A stretch of 64,000 nucleotides of DNA from NCBI RefSeq assembly GCF_001427665.1, contig NZ_LMHC01000012.1, positions 187,223 through 251,222 on the forward strand, read 5' to 3'. Under the pieces are notes generated by a model. It saw only the letters and a list, made by a program, of their open reading frames with translations, was not told the DNA's origin and made no database searches. The DNA is from Caulobacter sp. Root655. Lineage in GTDB: Bacteria > Pseudomonadota > Alphaproteobacteria > Caulobacterales > Caulobacteraceae. A program made the translations under genes and the position numbers. Shown here one piece after another: positions 53,982 to 63,594 of this stretch. The number at the start of each line of letters is the position of its first letter. The first letter of the stretch is position 1.

Positions 53982-55268
53982 TTACGCCACCTTTAGCGGT
54001 AGCTGCGCCGCGGGGGCGGCGCCGATCGGGCCGGCCATCATGTCGGTGATCCCGGGCCCCGAGACGTAGCGCAGGCCGGCGGCGCGGCAGGCTTCCAGCT
54101 CCTTGGCGTCGCGCACCCCCGCGACCCCTTGCCGAACCCCCTTCGCGCGGCAGGCTCCCTGGCTCGACGCGAACCTGGCGATGGCTTCGATGCGCAGGCG
54201 CGGCTCTTCGTCCGGCAGCGACAGGGTGATGCTGGTGGCCAGCTCGCCCGGCAGGGTGGCGACCGGGAAGTTCGGCTCGGTGATGTTGAGGTCGATGAAG
54301 GCGAAGCTCGGCTGCAGGAAGGCGCGGATCTGGCTGAGCAGGCCCAGCGACGGCTCGCGGGGGGTGTCGTAGATCGTCGCGCCCAGCCGGCCGTGCAGGG
54401 CCATGGGATAGCGCGACAGGCGGCGCTTGTAGGCCTCCTGCGAGGCGGGGTTGGTCAGGTTCCAGAAGCTGAACGGCACGAACAGCATCCCCGCGTCACC
54501 CGCTTTCGCGAAGGCGGCCTGGGCGTCGTTCAGGCAGTTGAGGTCGCGGGTCAGCAGGGCGGCGTCGTCGGTGGGCCGCGCGGCGTCCAGGTCGGCGCGC
54601 AGGCCGATGGCGGCCCCGACGAAGGATTCCGACGGCGGATGGTAGAGACCCCACCAGCCCGTGGCGGGCGGCGGCGGCGGCTTGACCGGAGCGGAGGCCG
54701 GGGCCGGAGGCCTGGCGGCGGCTTTGGCGGGCACGGCCTTGGCGGGGACGGCTTGAGCAGGAGCGGCCTGGGTCGGGGCGGCCTGGACCGGGGCGGCGTC
54801 CTTGGCGACGACCGGAGCCTGCACGGCCGGCGCGGTCTCGGCCTGGGCGCTGGGGACGGCGCGGATCTCTTCGGCGGTGATCACCTGGACGTGGCCGGGC
54901 GGACCGTCATAGCCCCGGCCGGCGATCAGCCCGGCCAGTTGCGCCTGCGACAGGCTGGCGAACTGCAGCACGGCGCTCTCGTCGCCCTCGAAGGTCATCA
55001 GGCACACCTGGCCAGCGGCCTTTCCGGGAAACAGCGTGGCCTCCAGCTCGACCGCCAAGGCCTGCATCTCGACCGGATCCAGCCGCTCGGCGCGGCTGTC
55101 GGCCAGCACGAAGGCCAGGGGCGCGACGGCTCCATAGCGACGCGGCGCCTTCCAGCGATGCTTAAGGTACAGGTCGGCGGCGGCCTCCACCTGGGAGGCC
55201 AGGACGCCCCGACCGGGCTCGGGAGCGATCCCGGCGACCAGAATTCTCAAGCAGGCGATAGCGGTCAT
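53982..55268 (-). CDS. Tandem paralogue 1 of a two-gene family with degenerate EAL-like C-terminal domain
   Basis: 428 residues. Same N-terminal module as its neighbour (MTAIACLRILVAGIAPE ... APRRYGAVAPLAFVLADSRAERLDPVEMQALAVELE ... LMTFEGDESAVLQFASLSQAQLAGL). A Pro/Ala-rich linker (about 140-200) joins it to the C-terminal half: WWGLYHPPSESFVGAAIGLR and GVRQGVAGVRDAKELEACRAAGLRYVSGPGIT, the latter like the final EAL helices. First gene of the pair, with the paralogue downstream. Confidence 0.65.
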   Translation of the reverse strand: MTAIACLRILVAGIAPEPGRGVLASQVEAAADLYLKHRWKAPRRYGAVAPLAFVLADSRAERLDPVEMQALAVELEATLFPGKAAGQVCLMTFEGDESAVLQFASLSQAQLAGLIAGRGYDGPPGHVQVITAEEIRAVPSAQAETAPAVQAPVVAKDAAPVQAAPTQAAPAQAVPAKAVPAKAAARPPAPASAPVKPPPPPATGWWGLYHPPSESFVGAAIGLRADLDAARPTDDAALLTRDLNCLNDAQAAFAKAGDAGMLFVPFSFWNLTNPASQEAYKRRLSRYPMALHGRLGATIYDTPREPSLGLLSQIRAFLQPSFAFIDLNITEPNFPVATLPGELATSITLSLPDEEPRLRIEAIARFASSQGACRAKGVRQGVAGVRDAKELEACRAAGLRYVSGPGITDMMAGPIGAAPAAQLPLKVA

Positions 55269-55620
55269 GGAGCCGAAACCTACAGGCGAAGGCTTGGCGA
55301 AGTCTTTACGGGGAAATGGAAAACGCGATCTTTACCTCGAAGATCGGCGGTCTTCAGAAATCGCGACGATGGGGCGGAGGGCGGCGCCACTAGGCGCCGT
55401 GGACAGCGGGCGGTGCAGCTGCTTTCGGCGATGGCCCTGCGTCCTTCGAGGCTTCGCTACGCTACGCACCTCAGGATGAGGAAAGCAGCACAAAGCTCCT
55501 CATCCTGAGGCGCCCTCCAAGGGAGGGCCTCGAAGGACGCAGGGCGCTTCCCGATCTCGACCATCCACACATCCTGAAGCATTCGCCGGGATGAGCGGAC
55601 TTATGGATCAGGCTGAACGC
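55269..55620. other. Non-coding interval with family A and D repeats
   Basis: 352 bases: the upstream region of the paralogue pair, a family A repeat (55438-55541) and a family D fragment (55570-55598). No gene that I can support. Confidence 0.6.
55438..55541. repeat. Intergenic palindromic repeat, family A
   Basis: TGCGTCCTTCGAGGCTTCG...AGGGCCTCGAAGGACGCA copy. Confidence 0.85.
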
Positions 55621-56211
55621 CTAGACGAAGGTCTCCATCAGGCGGAAATCCAGCCGCTGCTTGACGCCCGGCCAGTCGGCGTCGGTGATCGAGAACACGG
55701 CGGTGTCGCGCACGTGGCCGGTCCAGGTGATCTTGTGGTTGCGCAGCACGCCGTCCTTGTCGGCGCCCAGCTTCTCGACCGCCGCCTGGCTGCGGGCGTT
55801 GCGGACGTCGACCATGAACTCCACCCGGATGGCTCCGGCGTTGAAGGCGTGGCCCAGCAGCAGGAGCTTGGATTCCGGATTGATCGGGCCCGAGCGGGCG
55901 TCGGGGTGCAGGAAGGTCGAGCCGACCTCCAGGCTCTTGTGCAGCTTGCGGATGTTCAGATAGCTGGACGTGCCGACCACCTTGCCGTCGCTCAGCCGGC
56001 GGATGGCGAAGCCGATGCGCTCGCCGCGCTCGGTCTCGCCCTTCAGCGCGCCCCACCAGTCGGCGAAACCCTCGCCGCAGCCGTTGGTCGACATGATCTC
56101 CCAGCTCTCGGGGTCGCAGTCGATCGCCGCCTTCAGCTCGTCGCGAAGATCAGCGGTGATCGGTTCCAGCCGCACATAGCGGCCTTCGAGGGGGCGAATC
56201 TGGATGTTCAT
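55621..56211 (-). CDS. GNAT-family N-acetyltransferase (RimJ/RimL-like)
   Basis: 196 residues. N-terminus IRPLEGRYVRLEPITADLRDEL, central beta strand GFAIRRLSDGKVVGTSSYLNI, then LEVGSTFLHPDARSGPINPESKLLLLGHAFNAGAIRVEFMVDVRNARSQAAVEKLGA and the AVFSITDADWPGVK end all match this GNAT subgroup. Acetyl-CoA dependent acylation of an unknown amine. Divergent from the unit at 56304. Confidence 0.9.
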   Translation of the reverse strand: MNIQIRPLEGRYVRLEPITADLRDELKAAIDCDPESWEIMSTNGCGEGFADWWGALKGETERGERIGFAIRRLSDGKVVGTSSYLNIRKLHKSLEVGSTFLHPDARSGPINPESKLLLLGHAFNAGAIRVEFMVDVRNARSQAAVEKLGADKDGVLRNHKITWTGHVRDTAVFSITDADWPGVKQRLDFRLMETFV

Positions 56212-56303
56212 GAGCCGTAGAATGGCCCTTCCGGACGGTTCGACGCAAGGCGCTCAAGTCGGCGAGGTCGCGAGGCCCGCGACGCTGCATCGCAACACAG
56301 CTC

Positions 56304-56331
56304 TTGAAATGACAACGTTGTCATGTATATT
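56304..56331 (+). promoter_or_regulatory. Promoter with embedded LacI-type operator
   Basis: TTGAAA (56304-56309) and TATATT (56326-56331), spacing 16. The spacer holds the perfect 16-bp palindrome ATGACAACGTTGTCAT (56309-56324) with a central CG, the form of LacI/GalR-family operators. Confidence 0.7.
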
Positions 56332-56382
56332 GGCGGGCATCGGAGGCGCTCGACGCCGCCCTATTTCACAGACGGATTTCCC

Positions 56383-56442
56383 ATGTTCAGCCTCATCGTC
56401 CTGACGATCTCGGCCATCAAGGCCTCGCGCGCCGCGGCCTAA
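56383..56442 (+). CDS. Possible 19-residue leader peptide
   Basis: ATG..TAA reading MFSLIVLTISAIKASRAAA. It is rich in Leu/Ile/Val (LIVLTISAI) and ends 49 bases before a strong terminator, the layout of an attenuator leader. No convincing ribosome-binding site is seen, so it may not be translated and the transcript could be a small RNA. Confidence 0.4.
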   Translation: MFSLIVLTISAIKASRAAA

Positions 56443-56491
56443 GGCCAAAAGCGACCAGATCGCCGCCCCTTTCGGGGAGCGGCTTCGAGAA

Positions 56492-56528
56492 AGCCCGCGA
56501 ACCCGGTTCGCGGGCTTTTCTCGTTTTG
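56492..56528 (+). terminator. Strong intrinsic terminator between the leader and the outer-membrane protein gene
   Basis: Arms AGCCCGCGAACC / GGTTCGCGGGCT almost fully paired, followed by TTTTCTCGTTTT. A preceding hairpin (56462-56483, GCCGCCCC / GGGGAGCGGC) could compete or stabilise. Confidence 0.85.
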
Positions 56529-56677
56529 CACCGCAGCACGACAGCCTCACCTCGGCGCGCGACGACTGCTGACAGAAACTGACACACCGGCGCCGCAAGT
56601 TCCGGGCGGCCGCGGCGGCGCGCGCGGCCTAAAGGACGGTCCGACGGTTGATCGGATCGCAACGGGGAGCAGGAACC

Positions 56678-57679
56678 ATGAGATCAAATCCGCGACGGGC
56701 CGGCCATGGCGCCTGGCCCACGGCGCTTGTGGCCGCGCTGATCGCCGCCGCCGCCCTTCCCGCCCATGCGTCCGATGCGACGCCCGGCCGGCAAGCCCTG
56801 GACGAGGCCTGGTGGACCGGACCGCTGCTGGCCTCGGGCGCCTCGACCCTGCCCAAGGGCCGCATGCTGATCGAGCCCTATCTCTACGACGCCAAGCCGT
56901 ATGGCGTGATCGACGACAAGGGCAAGCGCCACGGCGCGCCGGGCGCCGACAACTGGGGCTCGCAGACCTATCTCCTGTATGGCGTCACCGACACCTTCAC
57001 CGCCGGCCTCATTCCCCGTTTCGGCTATCGCCGGGCCGGCGGCCGGTCGAGTTCGGGCGTCCAGGTCGGCGACCTGACCGTCCAGGGCCAGGTCCGCCTG
57101 ACCCAGTACAAGGCCGGCGGCCGCACCCCGACGATCTCGCTGGTCGTGCAGGAAACCCTGCCCCTCGGCCGCCACGACCGGCTCGACGGCCGCCCCAACG
57201 ACGGCTTCGGCAGCGGCGCCTACGCCACCTCGGTGGGCGTCAATTCCCAGACCTATTTCTGGACGCCAAACGGCCGGATCCTGCGCACGCGCCTGAACCT
57301 GGCCTATACGCGCTCGGGCCGCGCCGACGTGCGCGACACCAGCGTCTACGGCACCCCGACGGGCTTTTCGGGCCAGGCCAGGCCGGGCGACTCGTTCAAC
57401 GTCGACCTGGCCTTCGAATACAGCATTACCCAGAAGTGGGTGGCGGCGATGGACATCGGCTACCAGCGTGACGCCGCCACCCGCGTCTCCGGCGTCGACG
57501 GAGCCGGAGACGCCTTCGACCGCCGCTCGCCGGTCAGCCAGGCGCTGATCCTGGCCCCGGCGATCGAATACAATATCAGCCCCGCCCTCGGCGTGATCGC
57601 CGGCGCCCGGATCATCCCGGCCGGTCGCAACACCACCGCCTCGGTGACTCCGGTGATCGCGGTGAACTACGTGCTGTAG
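56678..57679 (+). CDS. Outer-membrane transporter of the phenol-degradation MetA-pathway (porin-like) type
   Basis: 333 residues. Signal peptide to about residue 35 (VAALIAAAALPAHA), then an amphipathic beta-barrel: repeated aromatic-Gly strands (DTFTAGLIPRFGYRR, TQKWVAAMDIGYQRDA, NISPALGVIAGARIIP), ending in the barrel-closing NYVL. The mature start (GPLLASGASTLPKGRMLIEPYLY) resembles the DUF3187/MetA-pathway-of-phenol-degradation group, proposed to carry hydrophobic substrates across the outer membrane. GGGGAGCAGGA precedes the ATG at 56678. Lies downstream of the terminator unit. Confidence 0.72.
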   Translation: MRSNPRRAGHGAWPTALVAALIAAAALPAHASDATPGRQALDEAWWTGPLLASGASTLPKGRMLIEPYLYDAKPYGVIDDKGKRHGAPGADNWGSQTYLLYGVTDTFTAGLIPRFGYRRAGGRSSSGVQVGDLTVQGQVRLTQYKAGGRTPTISLVVQETLPLGRHDRLDGRPNDGFGSGAYATSVGVNSQTYFWTPNGRILRTRLNLAYTRSGRADVRDTSVYGTPTGFSGQARPGDSFNVDLAFEYSITQKWVAAMDIGYQRDAATRVSGVDGAGDAFDRRSPVSQALILAPAIEYNISPALGVIAGARIIPAGRNTTASVTPVIAVNYVL

Positions 57680-57766
57680 GGGCGGCGGCCCGCCCGCCGG
57701 GGCGCTTTGCCGGAACGGGCTGGTCCCGTAGATAGAGGGCGTTCCGCCTGCGACCGAGCGCCCGTG

Positions 57767-58399
57767 ATGACCGACGCCCCGAATCCCGACAGTTCGCCCT
57801 TCGCCGAGTTCGGTGTCCTGGCCCCGCTCTTCGAGGGGACGCGCTACCTCACCTTTCTCAAGCTGAGCCACCAGCCGCGGAACGATGTCGCCGCCTTGAA
57901 GACGATCGTCGAGGCCGACGCGTCCAGCCTGGAAGCGGACATCACGGCCTTGCTTTCGCCCGTCCACGGCTGGCGGCCGCAGGTTGTCGGAGCCAGCGCG
58001 GCGATCGCGGTCGGCGCCCCGTCGAAGGCGATGATCCAGGCCCTGTGGGCGGCGCTGGACGAACCCAGCTGGGCGTCCCCGCAACTGGCCGTGGCCGCCT
58101 TCCTGCTCGACCCCGATTTCGTCTCCCGGGCCCGGCGAAGGATCGAGGCCCTGTGCGTCGTCGATCCGGTTCAATGGCGACGCCAGCATCCCGACACCAC
58201 GATGCGCGCCGGCCCCGACGCCAAGCAGTTGGCGGCGATGATCGCGCTTTGTCGTCAGCACGGCGGCCTGGCATGGCTGGACGACCTCGTCGCCCGCCCC
58301 GAGACACAGGCGGTGCTGGCCACCGATCGCGACAGGAGCGGCGACATCGCGACCGCCTGGCTGGCCAAGGCCAGGCATTGGTTGTCGCCGGCCGCCTGA
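57767..58399 (+). CDS. Uncharacterised helical protein
   Basis: 210 residues, cytoplasmic, helical repeats (LLSPVHGWRPQVVGASAAIAVGAP, MIQALWAALDEPSWASPQLAVAAFLLDPDF) that look HEAT-like. No catalytic motif. GTG 57764 is an alternative start. No operon partner. Confidence 0.6.
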   Translation: MTDAPNPDSSPFAEFGVLAPLFEGTRYLTFLKLSHQPRNDVAALKTIVEADASSLEADITALLSPVHGWRPQVVGASAAIAVGAPSKAMIQALWAALDEPSWASPQLAVAAFLLDPDFVSRARRRIEALCVVDPVQWRRQHPDTTMRAGPDAKQLAAMIALCRQHGGLAWLDDLVARPETQAVLATDRDRSGDIATAWLAKARHWLSPAA

Positions 58400-58439
58400 C
58401 CCCGCTTGCCGTCCGCGTCACTTCGGTGCTAGAAAGCTT

Positions 58440-58455
58440 TCAAACAAGTGTTTGA
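58440..58455. promoter_or_regulatory. PsrA/FadR-like operator upstream of the acyl-CoA dehydrogenase
   Basis: TCAAACA-ag-TGTTTGA, perfect, 28 bases before the start codon; contains CAAAC-N4-GTTTG. Confidence 0.55.
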
Positions 58456-58482
58456 CAGCGACATAACGGGATCGGGAACGCC

Positions 58483-59790
<1,308 letters not shown>

Positions 59791-59814
59791 CACTCAATCA
59801 CGTGTGACCACAGG

Positions 59815-59851
59815 AAAGGCCTCCCAGCGTAAGCTGGGAGGCCTTTTTCTT
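59815..59851 (+). terminator. Intrinsic terminator of the acyl-CoA dehydrogenase gene
   Basis: AAAGGCCTCCCAGC-gtaa-GCTGGGAGGCCTTT, a 14-bp stem with a T run, 25 bases after the stop. Confidence 0.9.
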
Positions 59852-59852
59852 A

Positions 59853-59982
59853 CCCCCTTCCCCCTTGATGGGGGAAGGGTTGGGGATGGGGGTGACTTCG
59901 GCGGCGGCCGTGCGAGAAACGCTGCGCGTTCACCCCCATCCGACCTGCTTCGCAGGCCACCTTCCCCCATCAAGGGGGAAGG
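59853..59982. repeat. G/C-skewed intergenic repeat, family E
   Basis: CCCCCTTGATGGGGGAAGG and CCTTCCCCCATCAAGGGGGAAGG ends, between the terminator and a convergent gene. Confidence 0.65.
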
Positions 59983-59983
59983 A

Positions 59984-61036
59984 TCAGTTGCCCGGAACCG
60001 GCGACATCGCCGCCACCTCGGGCCCCGTCCCACCGACCGGGATGAACAGCCCCGGCGCCCGGCGCGGCGCGGCGGTCATCATCGGAGACGCCGTTGGGAC
60101 CCGCGCCCCGCCCGCCGCGTCGGTGACGCACTGGGCGGTGTCGATCAGCGCGTGCTGGCCCAGGCAGAACACGTCCTCGTAGTGCGGCCCCGCCACCGCC
60201 AGGCACTGGTAGAGGTTCAGCTTGGCCATCTTCATGCAGAAGCCGCTCTTCTTCTCGTGCATGACGGTGTCGAGCCGGGCGACGTCATCGTCGCCGGCCG
60301 CGCCCAGCACCGCCAGGGCGGCCAGGGCCGCGGCCCGCACGGTGACCGGGGTGAAGGCCGCCCCACCCTCGGCGCTCCCACCAAATCCAGGGGACCCGTT
60401 GTCGTCACGCGGCGCGGTGGCCGACAGGATCAGCCGGCCGCCGTCCTCGTCGCCGGGGACGAACAGCGCCGCCGACATCGCCTTGACCCGCGCCAGGCGG
60501 CCGGCGCTGTCGGCGATCGGGTCCTTGGACCAGTCCTGGTGCTGGATGTCGTAGGCCGACTGCTTGACGGCGCGGCCGGTGACGCCCAGCGGCGTGGCGC
60601 GCTGGAGCAGGGCGGCCTGGGCCCGGCTGGCGGCGGCGCCGACGCCGTCGATCTCGATGACGCTTTCCGGATTCTCGGTCAGGCGCGCGATCAGCACGTC
60701 CGGCGGCGTGTTGCGCGCCGCCTGCCGCACGCCGTCGATGAAGGCGGTCTCCTGCAAGGCGGCGATGGCCCCGTAGGCGACCATGCCGGCGTCCAGTTGG
60801 TCGGCCTGGTAGGCCGCGCCGGTGGCCAGGGCCTGCGCGACCCCGCCGCCATTCTTGAACGCCGCCGAGATCGTCCCCGCCCCGCGGGTATAGGTCTCGA
60901 AGGCGCTGGCGGCGGCGACCACGTCGCGGGCCAGGCTGACGCCGGGCGCGCTTCGCTCCTGCCGCGCTGTCGCGAAACCAGAGATGGCGGTGACGGCGAC
61001 CAGCGCGCTCGCCGCCCAGAGAACTGGATACTTCAT
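59984..61036 (-). CDS. Uncharacterised secreted caulobacterial protein
   Basis: 350 residues. Signal peptide MKYPVLWAASALVAVTAISGFATA. The mature protein is Ala-rich and helical with Cys at GFCMKMAKLNLYQCLAVAGPHYEDVFCLGQHALIDTAQCV, four Cys that may form two disulphides. Ends in a Pro/Gly-rich tail. No catalytic motif. Role unknown, probably envelope. Confidence 0.65.
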   Translation of the reverse strand: MKYPVLWAASALVAVTAISGFATARQERSAPGVSLARDVVAAASAFETYTRGAGTISAAFKNGGGVAQALATGAAYQADQLDAGMVAYGAIAALQETAFIDGVRQAARNTPPDVLIARLTENPESVIEIDGVGAAASRAQAALLQRATPLGVTGRAVKQSAYDIQHQDWSKDPIADSAGRLARVKAMSAALFVPGDEDGGRLILSATAPRDDNGSPGFGGSAEGGAAFTPVTVRAAALAALAVLGAAGDDDVARLDTVMHEKKSGFCMKMAKLNLYQCLAVAGPHYEDVFCLGQHALIDTAQCVTDAAGGARVPTASPMMTAAPRRAPGLFIPVGGTGPEVAAMSPVPGN

Positions 61037-61204
61037 GAACTTGCCCCAAACCCCAATCCGAGGCCTATTGGGCGACCATCTCGGTTGATCGGTTTCTAAT
61101 GTTCATGCCGAATCCGGCGTTAAGGTTCGTGTATTGGACCGTTTTCGATGCGCATCTTGTCGCACCCAAACTTGACCATTGGCCACGATCGCGGCTCTAC
61201 ATCA

Positions 61205-61252
61205 TCGTGATCACGAATTTTAGAAGACCCGGTAACTTCACGACACCGTGAA
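61205..61252. promoter_or_regulatory. Two palindromes sharing a TCACG half-site
   Basis: TCGTGATCACGA (61205-61216) and TTCACG-acac-CGTGAA (61237-61252), both perfect, in an AT-rich stretch. Could be operators for either flanking gene. Confidence 0.45.
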
Positions 61253-61285
61253 TACTTTATTCTCAAGGTTGCAAATCCCCTCCCC

Positions 61286-61426
61286 CGTCATCCTCGGACT
61301 TGTTCCGAGAACTCCTGCTTCAGCTTCGCTGACGGCGCGGGGGGCGTACGGCGCCGACGGTGTCCGCCCGGCGCACGTCAACGCGGCAGGCGGAGGGGTC
61401 CCCGGAACCAAGTCCGAGAATGACGC
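61286..61426. repeat. Inverted repeat, family F
   Basis: GTCATCCTCGGACTTGTTCC and GGAACCAAGTCCGAGAATGAC ends, imperfectly inverted, with a G/C-rich centre. Only copy in the window. Confidence 0.6.
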
Positions 61427-61483
61427 GGGTGGTGACGTCCGAAAACCGCGAGACGCCGTTCCCCCGAGGACTATGATCGCCGC

Positions 61484-63001
61484 ATGGATCTCGACCCCGA
61501 CGCCTGTTACCGCGCCATCCAGACCCGCGACGCCCGCTTCGACGGCCGGCTGTTCGTGGCGGTCCGGACGACCGGCATCTACTGCCGCCCGGTCTGCCCG
61601 GCCCGCACGCCGCTGCGCCAGAACGTCACCTTCCACGCCACCGCCGCCTCGGCCCAGGAAGCGGGCTACCGCGCCTGCCTGCGTTGCCGGCCCGAGACCT
61701 CGCCGCAGCTGGGGGCCTGGAACGGGGCGTCCAACACCGTGTCGCGCGCCCTGGCCCTGATCGAGGCCGGGGCCCTGGACGCCAATCAGGATGGGGGCGA
61801 CGTCGAGAGCCTGGCCGGGCGCGTGGGCGTCGGCGGGCGACAGCTGCGGCGGCTGTTCCTGCAGCACCTGGGCGCCACGCCGGTCGGGGTGGCCCAGACC
61901 CGGCGGGTGCTGCTGGCCAAGCAGCTGATCCACGAGACCGACCTGCCGATGGGCGAGGTGGCCCTGGCCGCCGGTTTCGGCAGCGTGCGGCGCTTCAACG
62001 AGACCTTCCAGCAGCTCTACGACCGGCCGCCCGCCGCGCTTCGCCGGCGCAAGGCGATTGGCGCGCCGGCCAACGACGCCATCGTCCTGACCCTGCGCTA
62101 CCGCCCGCCCTACGACTGGGACGGCATGCTGGCCTTCCTGGCCATGCGGGCCATCCCCGGCGTCGAGGTGGTACGGGACGGCGTCTACCACCGAGCCATC
62201 GCCCTGGATGGCGCGGCCGGGACCATCGCCGTGCGGCCGATCGGCGACGACCGGTTGAGCGTGGCCGTGCGCTTCCCCAAGCCCTCGGCCCTGCCGCGCA
62301 TCCTGGCCCGGGTGCGCGGGGTGTTCGACCTGTCGGCCGACCCGGTGGGCATCGGCGAGGTGCTGTCGCGCGACCCCGACCTGGCGCCGATGATCGCCGC
62401 CCGGCCGGGCCTGCGGGTGCCCGGCGCCTGGGACGGCTTCGAGCTGGCGGTGCGGGCGATCCTGGGCCAGCAGATCACCGTGGTGGCGGCCCGCAAGCTG
62501 GCCGGCGACCTGGTGGCCGCCCATGGCGAGCCCCTGGCCGCGACTTGGAGCGAGTCGGGGGCCGAGCCCGGCCTGACCCACACCTTCCCCTCGGCCGCCC
62601 GGTTGGCGCAGGCCGACCTCAGCGGCATGAAGATGCCCGGAGCCCGCATCCGCTGCCTGTCGGCCATGGCCCAGTCGATCGCCGACGACCCCAACCTGCT
62701 CAGCCCCAACGCCAGCCTGGACGACATGGTCAAGCGCCTGCGCGCCCTGCCCGGCATCGGCGAATGGACGGCCCAGTACATCGCCATGCGCCAACTGCGC
62801 GAGCCCGACGCCTTCCCGGCCGCCGACGTCGCCCTGATGCGGGCCCTGACCGACGCCGACGGCGTGCGCCCCACCGCCGAACAGCTGCTGGCCCGCGCCG
62901 AGGCCTGGCGGCCCTGGCGAGCCTACGCCGCCCTGCACCTATGGGCCTCGCTGGCCGATGAAGGGGCGCCGCCGATCCGGAGGACGGCGCGTGCGGCCTG
63001 A
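61484..63001 (+). CDS. alkA: Ada N-terminal/AraC/AlkA fusion: DNA-3-methyladenine glycosylase II
   Basis: 505 residues, three domains. Ada metal-binding domain with Cys34, Cys38, Cys65, Cys68 (TTGIYCRPVCPARTP, ACLRCRPE) for methyl-phosphotriester sensing; AraC HTH (VESLAGRVGVGGRQLRRLFLQHLGATP); AlkA glycosylase with the HhH-GPD region LPGIGEWTAQYIAMR and catalytic Asp448 (AADVALMRAL). Excises alkylated purines and probably activates its own and ogt expression. ogt overlaps its 3' end. Confidence 0.94.
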   Translation: MDLDPDACYRAIQTRDARFDGRLFVAVRTTGIYCRPVCPARTPLRQNVTFHATAASAQEAGYRACLRCRPETSPQLGAWNGASNTVSRALALIEAGALDANQDGGDVESLAGRVGVGGRQLRRLFLQHLGATPVGVAQTRRVLLAKQLIHETDLPMGEVALAAGFGSVRRFNETFQQLYDRPPAALRRRKAIGAPANDAIVLTLRYRPPYDWDGMLAFLAMRAIPGVEVVRDGVYHRAIALDGAAGTIAVRPIGDDRLSVAVRFPKPSALPRILARVRGVFDLSADPVGIGEVLSRDPDLAPMIAARPGLRVPGAWDGFELAVRAILGQQITVVAARKLAGDLVAAHGEPLAATWSESGAEPGLTHTFPSAARLAQADLSGMKMPGARIRCLSAMAQSIADDPNLLSPNASLDDMVKRLRALPGIGEWTAQYIAMRQLREPDAFPAADVALMRALTDADGVRPTAEQLLARAEAWRPWRAYAALHLWASLADEGAPPIRRTARAA

Positions 63002-63503
63002 ACACCTGAAGCTCGACCGCCTGGCCACGCCGATCGGCGAGATCGACCTGGTCACCGACGCCGGCGGGCGGCTGCGGGTGCTGGAATTCCATGACGAGCC
63101 CCAGCGCCTGGCCCGGGCCCTGCGCCTGCATCATCGCGACCAGGCGGTGGAGGCCGGGGCGGCGCCGGGGGCGGTGCGCGAAGGGCTGACGGCCTATTTC
63201 GCCGGCGAGCTGGGCGCGCTGAAGACCGTCCCCTGGACGATCGGCGGCACGGCCTTCCAGCACCAGGTCTGGCACGCCCTGGTCGAGATTCCGCTCGGCG
63301 AGGCGACGACCTACGCCCGGCTGGCCGCGCGGATCGGCCGACCGACCGCCGTGCGGGCCGTCGGCCTGGCCAATGGCGCCAACCCGATCGCCATCGTCGT
63401 GCCCTGCCACCGGGTGATCGGCGCCGACGGATCGCTGACCGGCTACGGCGGCGGGATCGAGCGCAAGCGCTGGCTGCTGGCCCACGAGGGCGCGGCCGGC
63501 TGA
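62991..63503 (+). CDS. ogt: Methylated-DNA--protein-cysteine methyltransferase
   Basis: 170 residues from GTG 62991, overlapping the Ada-AlkA gene by 11 bases. Active site PCHRV (Cys139) preceded by ANPIAIV; the DNA-binding helix contains GTAFQHQVWHALVEIPLGEATTYARLAARIGRPTAVRAVG. Takes the alkyl group from O6-alkylguanine in a suicide reaction. With the upstream gene it forms a compact adaptive-response operon. Confidence 0.95.
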   Translation: MRPEHLKLDRLATPIGEIDLVTDAGGRLRVLEFHDEPQRLARALRLHHRDQAVEAGAAPGAVREGLTAYFAGELGALKTVPWTIGGTAFQHQVWHALVEIPLGEATTYARLAARIGRPTAVRAVGLANGANPIAIVVPCHRVIGADGSLTGYGGGIERKRWLLAHEGAAG

Positions 63504-63594
63504 GCGGCCCGACGCTTTTCAGCATCGAAAGCGACCCGACCTGTCGGAATCGGCGGCCGCCGCGCGTCCTGGGAGGACAAGCCCAGGAGATCGC

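Larger units (their letters stand above)
61037..61483. other. AT-richer regulatory interval before the alkylation-repair genes
   Basis: 447 bases. Contains two palindromes (61205-61252) and a family F inverted repeat (61286-61426). No gene. Confidence 0.5.

Noticed and set aside
56440..56520. Possible tRNA from the GGTTCG hairpin
   Set aside because: No cloverleaf or anticodon stem; it is a terminator stem with a T run.
60370..60410. Repeat-like GTTGTC within the secreted-protein gene at 59984 as a coding family C copy
   Set aside because: Match to family C is too short and lacks the paired arm.
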